A stretch of 24,662 nt of DNA, taken from Reclinomonas americana ATCC 50394. Its lineage: Eukaryota > Jakobida > Jakobea > Jakobida. Positions 19,221 to 24,662 of the stretch are shown piece by piece. Within the stretch, counting starts at the first letter, position 1. The number at the start of each line of letters is the position of its first letter. A program made the position numbers and the translations under genes. The stretch covers positions 46,822-71,483 of the forward strand of contig PS015293.1 in assembly GCA_048213135.1 (NCBI GenBank). The letters are read 5' to 3'. The notes beneath the pieces were generated by a model, which saw nothing but the letters and a program-made list of their open reading frames with translations, did not search any database and had not been told where the DNA came from.

Positions 19221-20258
19221 ATGAAACCGCATCGCATCGAGTCCTGTCCCACTCCATCGCGATCGCCGGCGATGAGGCTGCTCGGTGGCACCGCCCTCGA
19301 CATTGAGGCCATCACCGCCGAGAACCGAGGTACACACCCTCCTTCACACACTCAGCAATCACCGCTCATCGTCCCCACACACACGCAGAAGCGGTGATCG
19401 AGCGGTTCCGTTCGCATTATCTGCCCAAGCGCACACCGGTGATCTACACGGGTCTGCTGGAGGTGGACGACTGGCCAGCACGGGAACACTGGCAAGATCT
19501 GGCATACTTTGCACGGCGCTGGGGCGACGTGCATGCGCCACTGTCGCGTCTCGCCGACAAGTTCTCTCATCCTCCGTGGACCGAGGACGTCAAGTGGCCA
19601 CTCTCGCGCTTCCTCGACACACTGCAGGAGCCAGTGGAGGAGGTCGACGGCAAGCAGATCTACTACTACCTGCAGCAGCAGTCAGTGTCGGTGTTTCCCG
19701 GCCTGGTCGACGACATCCGAGTGCCGCCGTTCATGCCCAACGACGGCCAAGACCAAGACGACGCCGCCTCGCTGCAGTACAACTCGGTGTTCATCGGCTG
19801 CGAGGGCATCATCACCTCGATCCACTACGACCAGCCTCTGGTGCACAACCTCTTTGCGCAGGTCGCCGGCGAGAAGCGCTTCCGTATGTGGGCGCCGGAG
19901 ATGGGCTACCACATGAACACCTTCCGCGATCCGGACCGCGTACAATGGTGGCACGTCTCGCAGATCCACCACGCCGAGGACCTCCCACCCGAGGTGCAAT
20001 TGGCGTCGGATTTTGTGCTCGAACCCGGCGAGCTCCTGTTCATCCCGAAGGGCTGGTGGCATCAAGGTGAAGGAAGACACGTGTATGGTGCATTTTGCCG
20101 TATCTCATACCATTCCACACTGCATGCAGTGTCTATCGTCAGTCCGACAGCTGTCAGGTGAGGCCGGCCCGGCAAGACGACGAAACGCACCACGCAATTC
20201 GTAATAACTCTTTGCTTGCTTGCTTGCTTTCATCAGCACCAATTTCTGGTACCGCTAA
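19221..20258 (+). CDS. JmjC/cupin-8 Fe(II)- and 2-oxoglutarate-dependent dioxygenase, 4 exons
   Basis: Exons 19221-19329, 19389-20066, 20130-20157, 20237-20258: 837 nt, 278 aa, phases agree. The fold hydroxylates proteins or demethylates lysines. Seen: ERFRSHYLPKRTPVIYTGLL, the usual entry to the family; DKFSHPPWTEDVKW; the strand block SVFIGCEGIITSIHYD with the iron ligands HxD (His182, Asp184); NLFAQVAGEKRFRMWAP with the 2-oxoglutarate-binding Lys (about 199); ELLFIPKGWWHQV with the distal iron ligand His261; and the C-terminal strand TNFWYR. All catalytic residues are present. The small size and FIH/JMJD5-like pattern suggest a hydroxylase rather than a histone demethylase, but the substrate is unknown. 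No nuclear signal or chromatin-reader domain is visible. ATG 19221 is 20 nt after the RMI1 stop; ATG 19272 is an alternative. The last two exons are only 28 and 22 nt. Confidence 0.88.
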
Positions 20259-20286
20259 ACTTGCAAACGAGCGAGCAAGCAAGCAG
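20214..20286. repeat. CTTG/CAAG inverted repeat around the last JmjC exon
   Basis: GCTTGCTTGCTTGC at 20214-20227 lies in the pyrimidine tract of the last intron. Its complement GCAAGCAAGCA lies at 20275-20285 in the 3' UTR. An 11-nt perfect stem (20217-20227 with 20275-20285) could form around a 47-nt loop holding the acceptor AG and the 22-nt final exon. Confidence 0.75.
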
Positions 20287-20520
20287 GCGAGACAAGACAT
20301 GCGCTGGCCTTCCATTCTACAGCGCCCAACATCTGCGACACACGCAGCAGACAAGAGACAACTTTGTGAAATTGGACACTGACCGTTCATCAGCACGCGC
20401 CTGACGCCCTGATTCGATTTCTCTTTTCACGCACCTGCAGAACGCGCAGAGACACGCACTTGAGCAACAACACACAACTGCGCGCTTGTGCGTTTCACAC
20501 AATCCTCACACACATACACA

Positions 20521-21995
20521 ATGTCGTGGCGTCGCGCCTTGTCAGTGGCCACCACTGGCATGCCCTCCACAACATCATCGTCATGCTCTCCGAGCTCGCC
20601 TCTCTCTCCGGCCTCCTCCGTGGCCAGCTCCCACCACGCACTCTTCACCATGCTCATTGTGTGCGTCTCACTACTGGTGGTGTGCATGGGCACCACGGAT
20701 CGCCGCAGTTGCGCCCCGCCTGTCGACTGCCGATCCACCACCCCTCGCTTCAACTCAATTCTCTCATTCATCCAGGTCCCGATGGCTCCATGCCGCCAGT
20801 GGTCGTCCGCGCGTCTGTGTCGCAGTTGACAGGGCGAGTGAGTGTGGAGGTGCATGAGCTGCTGCACACGCCCTTTGCGGTGCCTGTGAGTGAGGGCACT
20901 GCGGAGGACCGCAAGTCGCGTGTGTTGGCGCTCGCGGATATGTCGCGCTTGGCGTATGAGCTGTCGTCGTATGGGAGTCGCAAGTCGACTGCTGCAGAAG
21001 AGGAGGACGAAACGACTTCAGTGCATGCGGTTGTGTTTCAGCGGCACTCGGCAGTGACGATTGCGTTTCGTGGGACCTCGTTTGAGTCGAGTGGAGTGCT
21101 GCAGCAGTTGCAGTCGGGCGTGGAGGTGAGCCTGTCTCGCCTTGCTTTCTTCCGCCTCGTCGCGCGCTTACCTTAAAGGCTTTCCAGCTGTTCACGTGTC
21201 CGTCGGCGTTGACGTGCCCCGTAGTGTGCACGGTGCAGACGGTGATTACGAGGGCGGCGGGTGGCACCGAGGAGGGATCGGTGGGCGGGTGCTCGACAGA
21301 GTGCTTCCAGCGGTATGTGCGCACGGATCCGGGATCGGTGTTCAATGTGGCGCGAGCGGTGGTCGATGAGGTGCTGCAGCGTCTCGAGCCCACGTCGGTC
21401 ACCTTTACCGGTGAGGAAAGAGAGAAGGAGAGAGTGGAAGGAGAGAGGAAAGCATGCTCATGGTGGTGGTCGTTGTTGCAGGTCACTCGCTGGGTGGTGG
21501 ACTGGCGTCGTTGATGGCGCTGCAGTATGGTCATCCCGCGGTGGTGTTCGCCTCGCCGCCCGTACGTCGCTACGCCAAGGCCGCGGGGTTGTCACTGGCG
21601 CAGGAGTCGAAACTCATCACCAATTTCCTCGACCGCCACGATGTGATCTCGTGGGGAGACGGCTCGCTGCGCACGTCGTGCCACGCCGGCCTGGTGTGTG
21701 TGTACCAGCCGTCGCTGATTCCGGGCAGCATGCACCACGAGATCACGCACATGCGCAACTTGGTGGCCTCCAATGGCGTGCCGTCGGTCACCAGCGGTTG
21801 CAACAGTCGCTATGGTGCGTCCGTCGTCGCCTGTGGTTGTCTCCCCGAAAATCTCACGCGCATGCCACAGATGCCAGCCAGCAACGCAATGCGTGCTGCT
21901 ACTACGCCGAAGACTCGTGCTCCGACTGCAAGACACGAGGGGGCGGCGACGGCGCCGACATGCTCGGCTCGTTGATATCGGGCCTCTTCTCGTAG
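20521..21995 (+). CDS. Class 3 lipase with N-terminal export signal, 5 exons
   Basis: Exons 20521-20707, 20776-21125, 21188-21410, 21482-21814, 21871-21995: 1218 nt, 405 aa, phases agree. Class 3 lipases hydrolyse acylglycerols or other esters. Seen: hydrophobic segment TMLIVCVSLLVVCMG (about residues 43-57); VLALADMSRLAYEL, the usual start of the fold; VVFQRHSAVTIAFRGTSFES with the oxyanion FRGT; TGHSLGGGLASLMALQYG with nucleophile Ser in GHSLG (split by an intron after the first Gly base); FLDRHDVISWGDGSLR, a likely catalytic Asp; and MHHEITHMRNLV, a likely catalytic His. Many Cys in the middle and C-terminal part (CCYYAEDSCSDC) suggest disulfides and secretion. If translation starts at ATG 20650 (CACCATG context) the hydrophobic stretch becomes a clean N-terminal signal peptide; from 20521 it would be a signal anchor. 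An insertion of about 35 residues (TCPVVCTVQTVITRAAGG) could be the lid. Confidence 0.9.
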
Positions 21996-22558
21996 ACACT
22001 AGTATTCTGTTTTCTGTGTATTTTGTGTTTGTTTTTTAGCTAGAAAAAAGAGTGAGAAGGGACTGCCGGCCGTCCACATGCGCATCGTGCCACCGCACAC
22101 CGCAGCACCCACCCGGGACCGCGTGTGCGCGCGGGGCCGATTGACCATTGGGCCGACGTTCCTTGAGAGGGAGAGCGAGGGAGAGAGAGAGAGGGTGTGG
22201 AATTCTGTTTTGTGTTATTCTTGTGTTGTTGATGCTGTTAATCTTTGTGCTTCTTTGTCGCGGGCGCGGTTAGGTCCGCGGTCGTCAATGAATGAATGTA
22301 TGCCTCGACGTCGTGGTCGGAGAATTTTGTGTCCTGACCACTTAATCGTCACCGACCGACCCCGTCTTGCGCTTCAGAGAGCCACACGTAGCCCGGAAAC
22401 ACACACAGAGAGAGCACACTCTTTCTCTCCTCCTCCTTCTCCCTCTCACTCTCTTGCACAAGAGAAATCACGCACTCAGTGAGTGAGTGTCTCAGGTTCA
22501 CATCGCTTTCAGACACACAACCATCAACGCGCACACACACACACTCTGCGTGTGAGAG
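21996..22558. other. Intergenic region with simple-sequence tracts
   Basis: 563 nt between two rightward genes. It starts with a T-rich stretch (22008-22037) suited to 3'-end formation of the lipase transcript. GA-rich tracts lie at about 22164-22196, and CT- and CA-rich tracts at 22395-22460 and 22530-22550, just before the next ATG. No gene, RNA or named regulatory motif is recognisable. Confidence 0.5.
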
Positions 22559-24662
22559 ATGCCACCCATTCAAGACATTCGCCTGCTCAAGGCCGACTTT
22601 ATTAACATTCCCTCTGGTTTGTTACGAAAGAGAAAGCGAGAGCAGTCACGCACAATCTCTAATCCATTCTGATCACAGTCATTGTCGATTTGTTTGACAA
22701 CATTGTGACACAAGTTGCGCTCTCTTTCTCTTTCACACTCACACGCTCTTCCTCTTGTACGCCAACACTTCCTCCTCCTCCCCCTCAGTGGAATCAACTG
22801 ACAACGTACATTACCTTACTGGAACGCGACAAGAACTCGGCCGATGCCAAGGAGCGCGCCTTACGAGAGGAGATTCAGGCCAATGAGCGCCGCATTGATG
22901 CGCTACAGCAGCGCGTGCAGGTGCCACCACTTGACTCGCCTGATCGCCACCTCCACCAGCACAACAGTCTCTTATTGTTCGTTTGTTTTTGTCATGCAGG
23001 AGGTGGAGACGCGTCTGTCGCGTCGCATCAACGAGCTGGACATGAACATCACTGTGCAGGGCAACACGTTGCGCGAGAACGCTGCCGATCGTGTGGCGAT
23101 CAAGGAGAGCGTGCAGGCGTTGGATAATCGCATGGGTGCTGAGGCCGGGCGCATGGATTCGCTCAAGGAGACGCTCGGCAAGCTGTCGGAGCTCACCAAG
23201 TTGGCGCAGGCGCACGCCGATGTGGTGTCGGCGCAGATTCAGAGTGAGCTGCAGGCGGGCATGTCGACGCTGCGACAGGAGCAGCGCGTCAAGTACGACG
23301 AGTATGATTCGTCCATTACCAAGTTCCGTGTCTCTCTCATTCCCTCCTGATGTGTGTGCATTCTCACTCGTGCCCGCTCGTAGCATCTGTGGCCAGCTGG
23401 AGCAACACAGCGCGCGCTTTGTGGATGTGGACGAGCGTCTGGGCTTCACCAAGGCCGACATTACGTCGGGTTTCCGCTCCGTGTACGACATGGTGCGCGA
23501 TTTGCGCGAGACCGGAACGCGCACCACCACGGAAGCGCTGTCGCTGATCACCGGACTGCGTACGGATGTGAATCGCGGCGCCGAGGCACACACCCACCTC
23601 CAACAAGTCGTGCAGACGAATGCCGACCACGCCAATCAACAGCATCACACGCTCGACACGCGGTTGCGCGAGTCCGACAAGCGCACCGCCGAGTCCATGC
23701 GCAAACTCGAAGCCGAGACCGCTGTCTTCAAGAAGGCGGTCGAGGACGAAATGACCGCCATGAACGAGCACATTGCCGCCGAAGGCAAGATTATGCGCGA
23801 TCTCGTCACTGCGGAGGCACGCACGCGTGCACAAGCGGTCAACGAGGTGCAGGATGATGTCAGTCGCAAGCACCAACAGGTAACGTGGCATGCGCCTATG
23901 TTCGTGTATGCACGTTGTTTGTGTCTCATGATCCTCGTCCTTGTCGTCGTAGGTGCTTGGTGGCATTGGCGAACTGCACGAGCGTGTGGACAATGTGGAG
24001 CGCGATGTGGAGGACAAGCACTTTTCGCTGCAGCAGGCACTGGCCGACACCAAGGCCAACCTCGAATCGCAGCTGCAATACGTGGACTCACATCTCACTC
24101 GCATGGTTCGCGAGTACGCCTCGTCGTCCACCTTCCAGCGCATCACCGAAGCCCGTATGTTTGCCCTCGAGACGCGTCTGCGTCAGGAGGAAGAGGTTTG
24201 TGTGCGACGCATTGCGCGTACGTTTTCGCGTCTTCTCACATCGGATAATGCACACAGGAACGCATGCAGGAGAGCGTGCGCATTCACGAGCAGTTGTCCA
24301 AGACTGTCACGCCACCACGCAGTCGACCCATTGCTGTGGCCGACGCTCGTCATCACGGTCCAGCCGCCACCGCCACTGCCTCGCTCCGATACGGCATTCA
24401 ACCCACTGCCTCACTCGCATCGTCCTCACAAGCCCCACCACCGCCGCCAGCCGGAACCGCCGGCACTCCGTCGGCACGCAGTGCCCGCGGCATGGCAAAG
24501 AAGTCGGCCGCCTCCATTCCGTCGTCGGGTTCGGCGGCGCCCGATCTGCAAGTCCGGCCGAGCTCGCGCGAGCGCACAACTGGTCGCCCCGCTGCAGGAG
24601 CCGACGGCGATGGTGCCACCGTGGCCGCCGTCAACATGCCGCCACCGCTGCCCGAGACCAAT
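22559..24662 (+). CDS. Long coiled-coil protein, 7 exons seen, 3' end outside window
   Basis: Exons 22559-22616, 22679-22713, 22789-22920, 23000-23322, 23384-23879, 23953-24195, 24258-24662+: 564 codons without a stop, phases agree. After a short hydrophobic start (IRLLKADFINIP, VIVDLFDNIVTQWNQLTTYI) residues about 50-430 are almost continuous coiled coil: ALREEIQANERRIDALQQRV, RRINELDMNITVQGNTLREN, RESDKRTAESMRKLEAETAV and DNVERDVEDKHFSLQQALAD. It then turns into a Pro/Ala/Ser-rich basic tail (PPRSRPIAV, SSQAPPPPPAGTAG), probably disordered. There is no motor, SMC or membrane motif in the visible part. Regular heptads without Pro breaks and a basic disordered tail suggest a cytoskeletal or flagellar-rootlet structural protein; this is inference. 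The short exon 22679-22713 is needed to join the phases. The acceptor at 23383 is TAG. Confidence 0.78.

Noticed and set aside
18930-20258. A single constitutive RMI1-JmjC fusion gene
   Set aside because: Splicing 19066-19126 gives a C-terminus (MFVLEGIRPVAAEDTAA then LLDLLER and stop) that resembles the end of animal RMI1, so two genes are the simpler reading; the fusion is kept only as a possible isoform.
22260-22340. Possible tRNA-like stem in the spacer
   Set aside because: No consistent acceptor stem, anticodon arm and T-loop could be folded.
1-24662. CRISPR arrays, insertion sequences, operons, ribosome binding sites
   Set aside because: None seen; short repeats are simple-sequence tracts, and the intron structure shows nuclear eukaryotic DNA.

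Overview
The window is nuclear DNA from a compact, fairly GC-rich, intron-rich eukaryote, most likely a unicellular protist or an early-branching relative of fungi or animals. I cannot name the lineage from sequence alone. Evidence for a eukaryote: nearly every recognisable gene is cut by introns of about 40-90 nt with GT(or GC)-AG ends, whose phases join exons into known protein families. Several genes are also exclusively or typically eukaryotic: tafazzin, ALG14, RMI1, an MDR-type ABC transporter and a JmjC dioxygenase. Genes lie on both strands with spacers from 9 bp to about 560 bp. There are no operons, CRISPR arrays, IS elements or recognisable tRNA/rRNA genes. Two runs of N (7300-7319 and 12410-13228) are assembly gaps inside genes. 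All exon models were made by hand from splice signals and reading phase, without transcripts.

Layout. 58-1432 (-) is tafazzin, the cardiolipin-remodelling acyltransferase, in six exons. 1931-2830 (-) is an intronless diaminopimelate epimerase (DapF), pointing to lysine synthesis by the DAP route. 3219-3839 (+) is a small unrecognised protein. 4108-6395 (+) encodes a 621-residue protein with two ubiquitin-like domains followed by a low-complexity linker and four transmembrane segments. 6557-10758 (+) is a large kinase gene with about 18 introns: Pro/Tyr-rich head, divergent kinase domain, an uncharacterised module and a C-terminal PH domain. 10866-14219 (-) is an ABCB/MDR-like transporter with one visible ATPase domain, broken by the 819-nt gap.

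14730-16185 (+) is an orphan protein with a coiled coil. 16263-16978 (-) is ALG14 (N-glycan synthesis, ER), head-to-head with RMI1 (17045-19200, +), the OB-fold subunit of the BLM-TOP3-RMI dissolvasome. The tiny spacer between them carries a CRE/ATF palindrome and overlapping E2F-type sites. A JmjC/cupin dioxygenase (19221-20258, +) starts only 20 bp after the RMI1 stop, in the frame that opens if the last RMI1 intron is retained. 20521-21995 (+) is a class 3 lipase with a hydrophobic export signal. 22559-24662 (+) is the start of a long coiled-coil protein that runs off the window.

These are mostly independent housekeeping and signalling genes. The most interesting items are the possible RMI1-JmjC read-through, the two multidomain orphan architectures (2xUBL-4TM and kinase-module-PH), the eukaryotic DapF, and a recurrent GTTGCG class of 5' splice site used by at least ten introns.
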